Shown: positions 9,066-22,369, counted from the stretch's first letter. The stretch is DNA of 64,000 nt from DATFRY01 sp035489015 (GCA_035489015.1 DATHKR010000201.1:1-64000), one strand, 5' to 3'. The notes: generated by a model from the sequence alone, not told the origin. Made by a program: numbers and translations.

Positions 9066-10163
9066 ATGACCCACGTCCGCCGGACCGCCGGCCTCCTCGC
9101 GATCGTCTTCCTCTGCGTCCTGGACCGGCCAGCGCGGCTCGCGCGAGCTCAGGCCGGGCCGGCGCCGGCCCAGACACCGGACACGGCGAAGAAGGGGAAG
9201 AAGAAGAAGCCCAAGGTCCGCGTGTCCGGGTTTCTGACCGTGTTCTACAAGTTCCGCATCGATCAGGACGGCGACGGCGCGGTGGAGCCGGACCTGTTCC
9301 GGCTCGGCAAGTCGCGGATCCGGTTCAAGGGCGACCTCACCGATCACGTCGGCTACACGGTCGAGGCCGATCCACGCTCGCCGACGGTCGAGGGCGTGAT
9401 GCGCGACGCCTACATCTCCGTGCGGAGGATCATCCCGCACCACGAGATCCGGCTCGGCCAGCAGAAGACGCAGTTCGGCTACGAGAACAGCGAGTCCTCC
9501 ACCCGCCTGTACACGGTCACGCGCACCGAGCTGTCCGAGAGCCTGGCCCGCGGCGTCACCCTGCGCGACATCGGCATCGGCGTCGTGGGCAAGTGGCCGC
9601 TGGCCGGTGGCTGGCGGATCGAGGACGCGGTGACCGTCGTCAACGGCGCCGGCTTCGGCGTGCAGTCCGACGACACCTCGCTCAAGAACGTCTGGGGCCG
9701 CGTCGGCCTCCGCTACAGGAGCGAGGACGACGGCCTGGTCGTCCGGCTGGGCGTGTCCGGCGCCATCGGCGATCAGATGGGAGAGGCCGATCCGGGCCCC
9801 CCTCCGGAGCCGGCCGAGCGGTTCCAGTTCCGGCGCCTGGGTGGCGACGTCGAGGTGGATCAGACGTGGATGTTCCTGGCCGCCGAGGTCGCGCGAGGCT
9901 GGGACGAGATCCCGGCCGACTCGGGTGAGGTCGAGAAATCGAGCGCCTACTACGTGATCCTGGCCGGCAAGACCCCGTGGAACATCGGCCCGCTGGTCCG
10001 CTACGACGTCTGGGACCAGGAGGACTTCCGCCGGCTCACCGCCGGCGCCTACTGGGGCGGGCCGGCCGACGCCGTGCGGGTGATCGTCCACTACGAGGCC
10101 TTCGAGGACACCGACGGCCGCCACGACGACCGCGTGCTCTCCCAGATCCAGACCGTGTTCTGA
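9066..10163 (+). CDS. phosphate-selective porin (OprO/OprP family)
   Basis: The 365-aa product has a signal peptide (LLAIVFLCVL ... ARAQA), a Lys-rich linker (KKGKKKKPK), and a long outer-membrane beta-barrel domain resembling the phosphate-selective porin O/P family: VRVSGFLTVFYKFR at the start, RLGKSRIRFKGDL, DAYISVRR, EIRLGQQKTQFGYEN, and a C-terminal aromatic residue (VF) typical of barrels inserted by BAM. It would carry anions across the outer membrane. The ATG at 9066 precedes the signal peptide directly. The gene is divergent from the VTC polyphosphate operon, which fits a shared phosphate theme, though substrate preference cannot be read from sequence. Confidence 0.85.
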   Translation: MTHVRRTAGLLAIVFLCVLDRPARLARAQAGPAPAQTPDTAKKGKKKKPKVRVSGFLTVFYKFRIDQDGDGAVEPDLFRLGKSRIRFKGDLTDHVGYTVEADPRSPTVEGVMRDAYISVRRIIPHHEIRLGQQKTQFGYENSESSTRLYTVTRTELSESLARGVTLRDIGIGVVGKWPLAGGWRIEDAVTVVNGAGFGVQSDDTSLKNVWGRVGLRYRSEDDGLVVRLGVSGAIGDQMGEADPGPPPEPAERFQFRRLGGDVEVDQTWMFLAAEVARGWDEIPADSGEVEKSSAYYVILAGKTPWNIGPLVRYDVWDQEDFRRLTAGAYWGGPADAVRVIVHYEAFEDTDGRHDDRVLSQIQTVF

Positions 10164-10167
10164 CTCT

Positions 10168-10785
10168 CTAGCTCTTCCGCCCGCGCCGGGGCGGGCGGGC
10201 GTCGGCCGGCGCCAGGACGTAGGTCAGCGCGAAGAGCTGACCTCGCGCGCGCGACGGACCGCTCGACAGGAGGCCGCCGAGCTCGGCCAGGAGCTGGTTG
10301 ACCCGCTCGAGCTCGGCGGGCGAAAGCCAGCCCTTCGACCGGCCCGCCCACAGCGCGCGCCGGCGCCCCTCCACCACCACGCCGGGGCGGGCCAGGCCGG
10401 CGCCGAAGTCGCGCTCGGCCGTGCGCAGCATGCTGCCGACCAGGCGGCGCAGGGCCGCGGCGCTGGCCCGGTGGCGGGGCCGGTAGCGCAGGCGGAGCGA
10501 GCGGCCCGGCGCCAGGGTGGTGTAGATGCGCTCGTCGCGGCGGCCGGCCGCGCGCTGGCCGGCCGCGACCACCAGGCCCGCCTTCACCAGGGCGCGCACG
10601 TGATAGTAGAGCCCGTCGGACGGCCGGCCCAGGCGGGTGGCCAGCTCGGCGATCGACGCCCGGCCGAGCGCCTGCAGGGTGTCGACGATCTCCTGCCGCG
10701 CCGGCGAGATCAGCGCGCGCAGCCGGGGCAGGGAGTCGATGACGGCGGTGGGCAGGCGGCGCCCGCGTCGAACCGGCTTGCTCAT
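10168..10785 (-). CDS. ArsR-like winged-helix transcriptional regulator
   Basis: The 205-aa protein has an N-terminal winged helix (LISPARQEIVDTLQALGRAS, then AELATRLGRPSDGLYYHVRAL, then KAGLV) of the ArsR/HTH-20 type, and a C-terminal helical region of about 110 residues without a recognisable ligand site. The ATG at 10785 is chosen because the inverted repeat at 10787-10813 lies immediately upstream; starting at 10812 would place that element inside the gene. It lies 57 bp downstream of alkB on the same strand. The same inverted repeat occurs in front of the aspartyl protease at 11795, so this protein probably represses itself and that gene. Confidence 0.8.
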   Translation of the reverse strand: MSKPVRRGRRLPTAVIDSLPRLRALISPARQEIVDTLQALGRASIAELATRLGRPSDGLYYHVRALVKAGLVVAAGQRAAGRRDERIYTTLAPGRSLRLRYRPRHRASAAALRRLVGSMLRTAERDFGAGLARPGVVVEGRRRALWAGRSKGWLSPAELERVNQLLAELGGLLSSGPSRARGQLFALTYVLAPADARPPRRGRKS

Positions 10786-10786
10786 G

Positions 10787-10813
10787 GTTGAACGTCTACT
10801 ACTACATTTCAAC
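10787..10813. promoter_or_regulatory. operator-like inverted repeat, copy 1
   Basis: A 27-bp element begins GTTGAAC and ends TTTCAAC, giving complementary arms GTTGAA/TTCAAC around an AT-richer centre. It starts 2 bases upstream of the regulator's ATG and is matched by an element of identical length at 11767-11793. The AT content stands out against the GC-rich surroundings. It is a probable autoregulatory operator. Confidence 0.65.
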
Positions 10814-10842
10814 GATGACAGAGCCGGGCCCAGTCCGGTGCT

Positions 10843-11634
10843 CTACGGATCGAGGCCGGTCTGGCGCAGGGTGATGCTGAGGCGGCCGACCGGGAGCCCG
10901 AGCCCGGCCGGCGCGCTGCGGTCGAAGATCCGGGGGACGCCGTGGTAGATGCGCCGGTTCGGCCCGCCGAAGACGAGCAGGTCTCCCGAGCCGAGCTCGA
11001 TGTCGGTGAAGGGCGCCGTGCGCCGGTCCACCCCGGCCAGCCGGAACACGCAGCGGTCACCCAGGCTGATGGTGACGACCGGGGCGTCGCTCGGCTCCTC
11101 GCCGTCGCGGTGGAGGCCGAGGTGAGCGCCGGGCCCGTACAGGTTCACGATCGCCGCGTCCGGCGCGTAGGCGGCCGCCTCGGCGCCCGGTCCATACGCC
11201 TCCGCGACGGCCCTCCGGCCCAGGTCGGCCAGCTCGATCGGCAGGGGTTTGACCGGCGCCCGGTCGGTGTCGTCGGCGGTCCTCGAGTACGCGTAGGGCT
11301 GCCAGTGCCAGCCGAGGCACACCGACTGGACGCTCATGAGGTGTCCGCTCGGGACGCGCGGGTGGCGAAGGCCCGCCGGTGGGAGCGCCCACTCCTCGAA
11401 CCCGGCGACCAGCGTGCGCTGCTCGGCCAGGTCGAGCCATCCGCTGACGTGGACCACCGAGGGCAGGGGCTCGCGGCGGCGCGGGCCCGCCGGCGCGGCT
11501 CCTGACGCCGAGAGCTCGATCGGCAGGGCGAGCTGGCCGGTGTCCGGGCCGCGCGGCGGCCCGAGCGCGGTCGCGACCCCGCCGAGCTGGCTCGTGCCCA
11601 TCCTGGCGCGCGACGTGGGAGGGATCTTCGTCAT
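10843..11634 (-). CDS. alkB: AlkB-like 2-oxoglutarate/Fe(II) dioxygenase
   Basis: AlkB enzymes repair alkylated bases by oxidative demethylation using Fe(II) and 2-oxoglutarate. The 263-aa protein shows the iron-binding HRD (in LGLHRDGEEP), the preceding NLYGPGAHLG, a later H (YHGVPR) and the 2OG-binding RLSITLRQTG near the C-terminus, the R-x5-R pattern of AlkB. A LGWHWQPYAYSR segment in the substrate lid region resembles bacterial AlkB. The first about 60 residues are Pro/Ala-rich and not conserved; a start at the second Met (residue 12) is also possible. It is convergent with nothing and precedes the HTH regulator on the same strand. Confidence 0.85.
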   Translation of the reverse strand: MTKIPPTSRARMGTSQLGGVATALGPPRGPDTGQLALPIELSASGAAPAGPRRREPLPSVVHVSGWLDLAEQRTLVAGFEEWALPPAGLRHPRVPSGHLMSVQSVCLGWHWQPYAYSRTADDTDRAPVKPLPIELADLGRRAVAEAYGPGAEAAAYAPDAAIVNLYGPGAHLGLHRDGEEPSDAPVVTISLGDRCVFRLAGVDRRTAPFTDIELGSGDLLVFGGPNRRIYHGVPRIFDRSAPAGLGLPVGRLSITLRQTGLDP

Positions 11635-11766
11635 CGTGATCGCAGCGTGTCATCGAGCGGCGCGCGCGTCGCTCCGGGTCTTGCTCTCGAATCCGGCCGG
11701 CCTTCCCGCAAATCGTAGCACCGCCCGGCGGGGGCTGGCGGCGCGCGCCGGACCGGCTTGCTCGCT

Positions 11767-11793
11767 GTTGAACATCGATTACGATATTTCAAC
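11767..11793. promoter_or_regulatory. operator-like inverted repeat, copy 2
   Basis: This 27-bp element has the same arms as copy 1 (GTTGAAC ... TTTCAAC) with a different but equally long centre. It ends one base before the ATG region of the aspartyl-protease gene. The surrounding 60 bp (11741-11800) align with 10761-10820 without gaps at 47 of 60 positions, so the whole promoter segment, not only the operator, appears duplicated. Confidence 0.65.
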
Positions 11794-11794
11794 A

Positions 11795-13696
11795 ATGACC
11801 AAGACGATGGAGCAACCTGCCACCCTGGCCGCCCTCGCCGGCCTGGCCGCGCTCGCGCTGACCGCGGCGTGCGGGGCCCCGGACCGGGCCGGTGAGCCCG
11901 CCGCCGCCCCGCTCGACCCGATCCTGGCCCGGTTCAAGGCGGCCAGCGGCGGCGAGCGCTGGGACGCGGTGGTCGCCCTGGCCGACCAGAGCACGATCGA
12001 CGACGGCGGCCTGCACGGCGAATCGAGCGGGGTCGAGGAGCTGACCACCGGGCGCAGCGCCACCCACTACACCCTCGGCCCGATCCGCGGGGCGGACGGC
12101 CACGACGGGACCACCTCGTGGAGCCAGGCGCCCGGCGGCGAGGTGACCCGCGGCACCGGCCCGCGCGAGCGAGTCGGCGCGGCCAGCGACGCGTGGATGA
12201 CCACGCGCTCGTACTGGTTCCCCGGCCGCCGCCCGGGCCGCATCGAGCGCGAGCCGGACCGCGACGAGGGCGGGCGCCACTTCCACCTCGTGCGCGCGAC
12301 CCCGACCGGCGGGCGACCGATGGTGCTGTGGTTCGACGCCGGCACCGGCCTGCTCGACCGCCGGGTCGTCACCGACGACGGCATCACCACCACGACCCGC
12401 CTGGCCGACTACCGCCCGGTGGACGGGCTGGTGCTGCCGTTCGAGATCCGCGTCGGCACCGGACAGGCGAAGTACGACATCGCGCTTCACGTGCAGCGCT
12501 ACCGGGTCAACCCGACCGTCGCGGCCGGCGCGTTCTCGCCGCCGCGCGCGTCCCTCGACGACGTCGCCTTCGCCGGCGGACGGCACGAGACCACGGTCCC
12601 GTTCGACCTCGTCAACAACCACATCTACGTTCGGGCCGAGGTGGACGGTCACCCGGTGCGCCTGCTGGTCGACACCGGCGGCGCCAACATCCTCACCCCG
12701 GCGGCGGCCGCCGCGCTCGGCCTCCACAGCGAGGGAGCGATGGAGGCCCGCGGCGCGGGGGACGGCAGCCAGGACCTGGGGGTGACCCGGGCCCGGTCGC
12801 TCCGGCTGGGCGACGTCACGATCGCGCGGCCGGTCTTCTACACCATCGACCTCGCGCCGCTGTCGCCGGTCGAGGGCCTCGAGCTGTCCGGGCTGGTCGG
12901 CTACGAGGTCTTTCACCGCTTCGCGGTGCGCATCGACTACGCCGCTCGACGCCTGACCCTGACCGACCCGCGCCACTTCGATCCGCGCGCGGTGGCCGGC
13001 GAGGTCCTGCCGTTCACCTGGGACGGGCAGGTGCCGGTGGTGGCCGGCTCGCTCGACGGCCTCGCCGGTCAGTTCACCGTCGACACCGGCTCGCGCTCGT
13101 CGTTGACCGTGAACGCCGGCTTCACCGCCACCCACCGCCTGGCCGCGAAGTACCGGGCGGGCGCCCAGCGGGTGACCGGGTGGGGCGTGGGCGGCCCGGT
13201 CCGCAGCCAGCCGGTCCGGCTCGGCGACCTCGTGCTCGGCTCGCTCCACGTCCGCCACCTCGCCGGCGACCTGTTCAGCGGCGCGAAGGGAGCGTTCGCC
13301 GACCGCCACAACGCCGGCAACATCGGCAGCGGCCTCCTGCGCCGCTTCACCGTGACGTTCGACTACGCGCGCACCCGGATGATCCTGGAGCCGAACCGCG
13401 ACTTCGCGGCGGCGGACGACTTCGATCGATCCGGGATGTGGATCAACGGGCAGGCCGCGGCGTACGAGGTGGTGGACGTGATCGCGGGCGGCGCGGCGGC
13501 CCGGGCGGGGCTCGCCCCCGGCGACCGCATCGTCGCGCTCGGCGGTCAGCCGGCCCGCTTCGAGGATCTCCCGCGCGCGCGCCAGCGCCTTCGCGAGGAG
13601 GCGGCCGGGACCCGACTGCCGGTGGTCTACGAGCGAAAGGGGGCCGCCCGGCGGACCACGGCCCTGGTCCTGGCCGACGCGATTCCGGCGCAGTAG
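11795..13696 (+). CDS. aspartyl-protease-family lipoprotein with PDZ domain
   Basis: The 633-aa protein starts with a lipoprotein signal (TLAALAGLAALALTAACG, lipobox LTAAC). An N-terminal domain of about 200 residues resembles outer-membrane-lipoprotein-sorting-like folds. Two retropepsin-like lobes follow: LLVDTGGANIL near residue 293 and FTVDTGSRSSLTV near residue 429, each with the catalytic D-T-G. Residues about 550-630 form a PDZ domain (VIAGGAAARAGLAPGDRI). The likely role is a periplasmic or surface protease. The start is the ATG at 11795, directly after the operator-like repeat, which suggests control by the regulator at 10168. Confidence 0.85.
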   Translation: MTKTMEQPATLAALAGLAALALTAACGAPDRAGEPAAAPLDPILARFKAASGGERWDAVVALADQSTIDDGGLHGESSGVEELTTGRSATHYTLGPIRGADGHDGTTSWSQAPGGEVTRGTGPRERVGAASDAWMTTRSYWFPGRRPGRIEREPDRDEGGRHFHLVRATPTGGRPMVLWFDAGTGLLDRRVVTDDGITTTTRLADYRPVDGLVLPFEIRVGTGQAKYDIALHVQRYRVNPTVAAGAFSPPRASLDDVAFAGGRHETTVPFDLVNNHIYVRAEVDGHPVRLLVDTGGANILTPAAAAALGLHSEGAMEARGAGDGSQDLGVTRARSLRLGDVTIARPVFYTIDLAPLSPVEGLELSGLVGYEVFHRFAVRIDYAARRLTLTDPRHFDPRAVAGEVLPFTWDGQVPVVAGSLDGLAGQFTVDTGSRSSLTVNAGFTATHRLAAKYRAGAQRVTGWGVGGPVRSQPVRLGDLVLGSLHVRHLAGDLFSGAKGAFADRHNAGNIGSGLLRRFTVTFDYARTRMILEPNRDFAAADDFDRSGMWINGQAAAYEVVDVIAGGAAARAGLAPGDRIVALGGQPARFEDLPRARQRLREEAAGTRLPVVYERKGAARRTTALVLADAIPAQ

Positions 13697-13762
13697 GCGG
13701 CGCCCGGCCCTCGCTGTCACAGTGGGGGCGCACTGAACGGGCGGCGTCCGTAGTAGAGTCAC

Positions 13763-16969
<3,207 letters not shown>

Positions 16970-17059
16970 GCGGATGTGTCCCATGTGGCCGGAACCGGAG
17001 GGTGGTGAACCGTGCCACCCGACGTGCCGAGGCTCCGGGACGGTGCTACGGTTGGGGCC

Positions 17060-18712
17060 ATGAAATTGCGAGCCCCCGTCGCTTTCGCTCTCCTCGCCAC
17101 GATGGCTGCCATCCCCTCCTGCCAGCGAGAGGAGGCCTCGACCGCGCGCGATGGCGCCTCCGCGACGGCCAAGGGAGGCACGGCGATGCCGGCCGCGGCA
17201 GCCGGAGCTCCCCAGCTCGAGCTGTTCGTGATGTCGCAGTGCCCGTACGGCGTCGAGGTCGTGAACGCGGCCGCGGCGGCCAAGGAGAAGCTGGGCGCCG
17301 CCATGGACGTCAAGATCCAGTACATCGGCGACGGCAAGCCGGGCGCGCTGCAGTCGATGCACGGCCCCGCCGAGGTGACCGGCGATCTGGCCCAGGTCTG
17401 CGCGATGAAGCAGGCGCCCCAGCAGATCCTGTCGTTCATCACCTGCCAGAACAAGAACCCGCGCGAGGTCGACAAGAACTGGCGCGACTGCGCCACGAAG
17501 AACAGCATCGACCCGGCCGCGCTCGAGAAGTGCATCCAGGGCGACGAGGGTCAGAAGCTGCTGACCGCGTCGTTCGACGAGGCCAAGAAGCGCGGCGCGC
17601 AGGGCTCGCCGACCATGTTCCTGGCCGGCAAGCCGTACGAGGGCGGCCGCAAGCCGCGCGACTTCATGCGCGCGGTGTGCGAGGCGACCAAGGGCGAGAA
17701 GCCGGCGGCGTGCACCAGCCTGCCCGTCGCGCCCAAGGTCAGCGCCATCTTCTTCTCCGACACCCGCTGCAAGGAGTGCGACATCCACCAGCTGGAGCCG
17801 CGCCTGCGCTCGGAGCTGTCCGGCCTGGTGGTCAAGCACGTCGACTACGCCTCCGACGAGGGCAAGGCGCTGTACAAGGAGCTGACCGGGGCCGGGGCCG
17901 ACTTCAAGACCCTTCCGACCGTCCTGCTCGGGCAGGAGGTCGAGAACGACAAGGACGGCTACGCCGCGATCAGCCGCTACCTGCGCAAGGTCGGCGACTA
18001 CCAGGAGCTGCGGCTCGGCGGCCAGTGGGACCCGACCGCCGAGATCTGCGACAACAAGTCCGACGACGACGGTGACGGCAAGGTCGACTGCAGCGACGAC
18101 GGCTGCGGGCAGTCGCTGGGCTGCCGCCCCACCCGCGAGAAGAAGCTCGACCTCTTCGTGATGTCGCAGTGCCCCTACGGCGCCCAGGCGATGATCGCGG
18201 CCAAGGAGTTCACCGACCACTTCAAGGGCCAGGTCTCGCTCGACGTCCACTTCATCGGCGACACCAAGGACGGCCAGCTGAGCTCGATGCACGGGCCCGC
18301 CGAGGTCGACGAGGACGTGCGAGAGACCTGCGCCGCCAAGCTCTACGGCAAGGACCACCAGTTCCTCGGCTACCTCGCCTGCCGCAGCAAGGACTACCGC
18401 AGCACCGACTGGCAGGGCTGCGCCAAGGAGGCCGGCATGGACACCAGCGCCATCCAGAAGTGCTTCGACGGCGAAGGCAAGCAGCTGGTAGCCCAGTCCT
18501 TCGCCTACGCCGACTCCCTCAAGATCGGCTCGAGCCCGACCTTCCTCGTGAACAACAAGCGAGACTTCAACGCCGTCAGCGCAAGCGCCATCCAGCGCGA
18601 GTACTGCAAGGACAACCCCGGCCTGGCCGCCTGCAAGGACATCATCCCCGAGGCCGCCGCCCCCCCGGGCGCCGCCAAGGGCGCGCAGGCCCCCGCCGGG
18701 CAGTGTAACTAG
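17060..18712 (+). CDS. lipoprotein with three thioredoxin-fold modules
   Basis: The 550-aa protein has an N-terminal hydrophobic signal with a possible lipobox (AAIPSC). Two similar modules of about 170 residues each carry the motif LFVMSQCPYG (near residues 57 and 365), followed by SMHGPAEV and a CxxK-type alpha-helical insert, resembling DsbA/GILT-like thiol oxidoreductases with a single active-site Cys. Between them, at about 225-330, lies a third thioredoxin-like part with CKEC, joined by an acidic DDDGDGKVDC segment that looks like a calcium-binding repeat. The ATG at 17060 was chosen because it starts the signal peptide. It probably handles thiols in the periplasm. Confidence 0.75.
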   Translation: MKLRAPVAFALLATMAAIPSCQREEASTARDGASATAKGGTAMPAAAAGAPQLELFVMSQCPYGVEVVNAAAAAKEKLGAAMDVKIQYIGDGKPGALQSMHGPAEVTGDLAQVCAMKQAPQQILSFITCQNKNPREVDKNWRDCATKNSIDPAALEKCIQGDEGQKLLTASFDEAKKRGAQGSPTMFLAGKPYEGGRKPRDFMRAVCEATKGEKPAACTSLPVAPKVSAIFFSDTRCKECDIHQLEPRLRSELSGLVVKHVDYASDEGKALYKELTGAGADFKTLPTVLLGQEVENDKDGYAAISRYLRKVGDYQELRLGGQWDPTAEICDNKSDDDGDGKVDCSDDGCGQSLGCRPTREKKLDLFVMSQCPYGAQAMIAAKEFTDHFKGQVSLDVHFIGDTKDGQLSSMHGPAEVDEDVRETCAAKLYGKDHQFLGYLACRSKDYRSTDWQGCAKEAGMDTSAIQKCFDGEGKQLVAQSFAYADSLKIGSSPTFLVNNKRDFNAVSASAIQREYCKDNPGLAACKDIIPEAAAPPGAAKGAQAPAGQCN

Positions 18713-18802
18713 CCGACGGAGCCCGAAGGGCGACGGAGGCTACTCCGGGAGCAAGCCGAGCACCGACGGAGCCCGAAGGGCGACGGAGGCTACTCCGGGA
18801 GC
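18713..18802 (+). repeat. two 40-bp direct repeats before a hypothetical gene
   Basis: A 40-bp unit starting CCGACGGAGCCCGAAGGGC and ending TACTCCGGGAGC occurs at 18713-18752 and again, identical, at 18763-18802 with a 10-bp spacer. Each unit contains two short hairpins (GCCC-GAA-GGGC and CTC-CGG-GAG). It starts at the stop codon of the thioredoxin-fold gene and ends at the start of the next gene, so it could act as a terminator or as a leader element. Confidence 0.8.
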
Positions 18803-18807
18803 CAGTG

Positions 18808-19422
18808 ATGGCGTCAACAACCGCCCTCGGCTGCCGTATCCACACCGGCTGGGCCGCCGGCGTCGTCCTCGCCGGCCCGGTCGACTCTCCCCGCGTCCTC
18901 GACCGGCGCCGCCTCGATCTCGTCGACACAGCCGACCCCACGTCGGCCCACGTCTTCCACCGCGCCGCCGACCTGCCGCTCCCCGCCGCCGCCGAGCTGA
19001 TCGATCGAGCCAGGTCCGACGCGAGAGCCCGGGCCGCAGCCGCGCTCGACGCCGTGATGGCCGATCTACTCGCAGCCGGCCACCACCTCCGCGCCCTGGG
19101 GATGGTCCTGAGCAAGGGCCGCCTGCCGACCGACCTCCCCGCCATCCTGCGCTCGCATCCACTACTCCACAGCGCCGAGGGAGACCTCTACCGCACCGCC
19201 CTCCTCGACGCGGCCAGGCACCGAGGCCTCGCCGTCACCGGAGTAGCGGCAACCGACCTCTACGCGACAGCAGCCAAACAGCTCCACCGCAACGAGGCCG
19301 ATCTGCGCCGCCAGGCAACCGAGCTGGGCCGAAGCCTGGGCAAGCCGTGGGCCCAGGATCAAAAGGAGTCCGCCATGGTCGCCTGGCTCGCCCTCGAAAG
19401 CCGCCATGAACCCAGCCCCTGA
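18808..19422 (+). CDS. hypothetical protein, conserved-looking
   Basis: The 204-aa protein is soluble and helical, beginning with a strand-turn motif (ALGCRIHTGWAAGVVLAGP) that looks like an RNase-H-like or actin-like fold start, followed by DRRRLDL and a long helix (AAAELIDRARSDARARAAAAL). I believe this is a widespread uncharacterised family but cannot name it. ATG 18808 and GTG 18805 are both possible starts. Its 3' end overlaps the next gene by 17 bp, so the two are likely co-transcribed. Confidence 0.65.
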   Translation: MASTTALGCRIHTGWAAGVVLAGPVDSPRVLDRRRLDLVDTADPTSAHVFHRAADLPLPAAAELIDRARSDARARAAAALDAVMADLLAAGHHLRALGMVLSKGRLPTDLPAILRSHPLLHSAEGDLYRTALLDAARHRGLAVTGVAATDLYATAAKQLHRNEADLRRQATELGRSLGKPWAQDQKESAMVAWLALESRHEPSP

Positions 19423-19909
19423 CCACCCCCGAGCGATCGGGAGGCTCGGCCCGATCGGCCCGATCCTCCTCGTCGCGCTCGCCGCCCTGTCCAGCGCCGC
19501 CGCCTGCGCCACAACCCACCAGTTCACCGCGACCGATCGAACCACGGTGGCCTCCCTCCTCGAGCACCAGCGACAGGCCTGGAACCGAGGCGACCTCGAC
19601 GGCTACATGAGCGGCTACGCCATCACCCCCGACCTCGTCTTCACCGCCGAGACCAAGATCCGCCGAGGCTTCCAGCAGACCCGAGCCAGCTACCGAAAGC
19701 GCTACGGAGCCAACCGAGCCGCCATGGGCACCCTGCAGCTCCAGATCCTCGACATCCAGCCCGCCGGCCCCGACGCCGCCGTCGTCCTGGGCCGCTGGCG
19801 CCTCCGCAACACCCCCAGCGCCGCCCGCGGCGTCTTCACCGTCGTCCTCGAGCGCCGCCCCGAAGGCTGGCGCATCATCCACGACCACACCTCCGTCGCC
19901 CACCCCTGA
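19406..19909 (+). CDS. SnoaL/DUF4440-like lipoprotein
   Basis: The 167-aa protein has an N-terminal signal and lipobox (LSSAAAC) and then an NTF2-like domain: VASLLEHQRQAWNRGDLDGYM, a strand with DLVFTAETKI, RRGFQQTRASYRKRYG, and a final WRIIHDHTS. This is the SnoaL/DUF4440 pattern, small ligand-binding or enzymatic barrels. The start at 19406 lies inside the preceding gene, overlapping by 17 bp. Substrate is unknown. Confidence 0.75.
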   Translation: MNPAPDHPRAIGRLGPIGPILLVALAALSSAAACATTHQFTATDRTTVASLLEHQRQAWNRGDLDGYMSGYAITPDLVFTAETKIRRGFQQTRASYRKRYGANRAAMGTLQLQILDIQPAGPDAAVVLGRWRLRNTPSAARGVFTVVLERRPEGWRIIHDHTSVAHP

Positions 19910-20700
19910 CCCAAGGCACCACGAGGCGAGGCGAGGCGAGGAAGCCGCCCTCGGAGACCCCGGTCGACGATCGCAGCGGCGAGCTCGTCATCGTGGAGCG
20001 CGGCGCCCCGGTCACCGGGACCAAGCCGCGAATCCAGCCCCTCCTGGATGGCGCGGCAGACAATCGCGATCGTCGGTGAGAAGTCAGGCGAGCGCCGGGC
20101 GGAGAGCCGCGAGCGCGTCCTCACCGTCGTCGGCGCACTCGACGCCCCGCTTCGAGACGACAGCCTGCCGCGCGACCTCGGCATGCTCGGTCGTCGTGGT
20201 CGTCGTCGTCGCCTCGGACGCCTGGACCTCGAGATGCTTGGTCGTCCCGAGGATCCCTTCCAGCGTCGGTCCGTGGGCCACGACGGCACGAGGCGCTCGA
20301 GATGTCGCTCCCTCCCCGCCGGAAACCCTGCCCAGATCAATCTCGCGCGCGGGATGCTTGTCGCGACCACGCCCAAGTGGACCGCTCGCTCGGCGTCGGC
20401 GGTGCGAATCCTCGTCGGAGCATCGTCGCAAGCACGATCGCCGCGGTCGATCGACCCGGGCGACGCGCCGCGCGTGCGGCTTGTGGGTGCCTGCCACCGG
20501 CGCTGCACGGCCGGCGTCGGCGCCGTTCAACCAGGAGCGCCCACCGGTGGCATGACTGACGGCCGTTGCGTTGCGCGTCGTTCGGGTCGGTCGATCATCG
20601 CCTGAGGTGTCGACCGGCTCGGGGAACGGGGCGCATGTGCGTCGCTACCTCCGTGCCGCGAGGTCGCTCACCATCGAGCTCGTGCGCGGCAGGCGGTCCC
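19910..20700. other. non-coding or decayed stretch
   Basis: No convincing gene is visible here. Open frames exist on both strands, but none has a clear family motif, a ribosome-binding site or steady codon use. A partial copy of the core of the downstream repeat (GCCGGAAACCCTGCCC, then ATCAATCTCG) sits at 20318-20345. The stretch could hold remnants of a gene broken by frameshifts; a short minus-strand run (AIQEGLDSRLGPGDRGAALH) looks gene-like but is quickly lost. Confidence 0.5.
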
Positions 20701-20703
20701 GAC

Positions 20704-20752
20704 GAGTGGCGAGTGGCGAGTGGCGAGTGGCGAGTGGCGAGCGGCGAGTGGC
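20704..20752 (+). repeat. heptanucleotide tandem repeat
   Basis: Seven copies of GAGTGGC, one with a C for T, run without gaps, followed by a partial copy. In one minus-strand frame this reads as SPLATRH-type repeats, a pattern known from non-coding GC-rich bacterial repeats rather than proteins. Confidence 0.9.
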
Positions 20753-20800
20753 GAGTCGATTCATCTTGCAGCGTCGGCGCGCGGTACGAGCTGCGAGCCG

Positions 20801-22276
<1,476 letters not shown>

Positions 22277-22369
22277 CGGCGCTCGGGGCTTGCGGCTCGC
22301 TGCTGCGAATTTGTTTTCTGCGGATCGATCGGCAACACGGTTGGGCGGAGTCCGAGATGGCCCCGGCTC

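Noticed and set aside
20084..20530. A 148-codon minus-strand frame as a small gene
   Set aside because: Low-complexity Thr run, no ribosome site and no family match. It could be a decayed remnant but does not support a gene call.
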